Assembly (NCBI GenBank): GCA_009760855.2
Contig: WPIO01000010.1
Span: forward strand, 1,537,501-1,570,000
DNA: 32,500 bases
Source of the DNA: Cristatella mucedo
Taxonomy: Eukaryota; Bryozoa; Phylactolaemata; Cristatellidae
Direction of reading: 5' to 3'
The notes beneath the pieces were generated by a model. That model was not told where the DNA came from. It saw only the letters and a program-made list of their open reading frames with translations, and made no database searches. Of this stretch, positions 31,582 through 32,500 are shown piece by piece. Every line of letters starts with the position of its first letter. Within the stretch, counting starts at the first letter, position 1. The translations under genes and the position numbers were made by a program.

Positions 31582-32500
31582 GTGAGCAAGCCCTTCCATC
31601 ATTGCCCTGCTGCTCTGCCGCTTGATCGAAGCTCAGTTCCTATTGCATTCATGCGTAGAGATCATTCGACGCAGCAGCACATCGCATGCGGCTTCTTACG
31701 TCGGGCCTATCCATCTTGGACCAATAGTAGTATGCAGAGGCAGTTGATGGATGTGGCATCCAAGATATTGCTAAAAGGGTAGTTTGTTCCAAGCAAATGC
31801 TGCATGCTTGCAATGCATGCATGCTAGCGCAGTGGCTATGATTTTGTAGTCTTGCATGCTGTTTGCTTTCTTACTGGGGGTTGAATAAACTTATTGGTCC
31901 CAATCCCTCAAATGGTTGCGAGCAAATGTCACGAGATGATATTTCGAGAAGGCACCCTTCAAGACCTGTCACAGCTGACGATGAACAATTACTGAAAAGG
32001 GGGCTGTGATAACAGTATCCAAGCACTTTCGATCACATTAACTGAAAGTGTAAATATGGTGCGAAATACGCATTTCAATTTGTTGGTGGCATCAGTACAA
32101 TTTTAGTACAATTTTAATTCACATGCATACAACGGATAATTCATACAGCAGATCAAATGCCTTAAGAAGCAGTTGGCTTTTCATATATCCTTTTTTACTT
32201 AATGTCCTAAGATTAAGAAGTCTGATGTCAGTCGCTTGTTAGTTCCAGGCTGTGGGAGCATACAGACTGAAGGCACGATCTCAAAAGAAATCCAGGTTGG
32301 TCAGAGGCACAGCTGAAGGCAGCTGAACAAGTTAGACGAGCAGAAGAGGTATGATGTGTAACCATAGTGGGAGAAGTATTTCGGATTGATAGGCCGGGTA
32401 GAAAATGGAGGGAACCCTAAATCTGAGTGACAGACTATTGAATTCAATGTACTGCTTGATGGTTACCCACTGCAGGTCAATGAGAAGTGATGAATTATGG
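31582..32500. other. Start of the intron after exon 9, with a possible interspersed repeat
   Basis: The donor GTGAGC opens the intron. From about 32240 the text (CCAGGCTGTGGGAGCATACA, CTGAAGGCACGATC, TTGAATTCAATGTACTG) resembles a class of interspersed repeats I have seen in many animal genomes, but I cannot name it with confidence. Confidence 0.4.

Overview
The window is animal nuclear DNA. Its one recognisable gene is an ortholog of the actin and signalling adaptor EPS8 (arouser, aru, in Drosophila). I could assemble nine coding exons on the + strand between 11413 and 31581. All eight introns begin with GT and end with AG, every codon split across a junction closes correctly, and the product follows the EPS8 order: variable N-terminus, PTB domain, linker, then the conserved helical middle region. 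The assembled part is 392 codons plus two bases. The last exon ends at a splice donor (31582), so the SH3 domain and C-terminal actin-binding module lie downstream of the window. The PTB part looks most like arthropod EPS8/aru as I remember it. With the moderate GC content and very high microsatellite load this suggests an arthropod (chelicerate or crustacean are both plausible), but the species cannot be fixed from the sequence alone.

Layout. 1-2090: no recognisable gene. 2093-2492: imperfect CT array. About 2900-6500: very GC- and CpG-rich DNA with a degenerate tandem duplication. This is the best candidate for a promoter or CpG-island region and may hold a non-coding 5' exon. 6760-7155: purine-rich tract ending in a 15-bp minisatellite. 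7156-11412: non-coding, with SINE copies, a CAG tract and a 106-bp CT array. 11413-11554: first coding exon. 11555-20951: intron 1 (9.4 kb), packed with CT, GA, GT, TA, C20 and GGGA tracts, SINE-like copies and two 5'-truncated copies of one L2-like LINE. 20952-25275: exons 2-7. 25276-29512: intron 7, with the largest CT array (about 550 bp), a third tRNA-type SINE and a TA/GT array. 29513-29601: exon 8. 29602-31342: intron 8, with an ATT-rich minisatellite and a strongly palindromic tract. 31343-31581: exon 9. 31582-32500: start of the next intron.

The repeats form a small ecology: an L2-like LINE, a SINE-like family whose 3' end resembles that LINE's tail, and a separate tRNA-type SINE with three copies. 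Most long open frames in the window are translations of dinucleotide repeats or of CpG-rich DNA and are not genes. I found no CRISPR array, operon, rRNA, functional tRNA or new defence system. The main result is the EPS8 gene model, most of whose exons have no start codon of their own.
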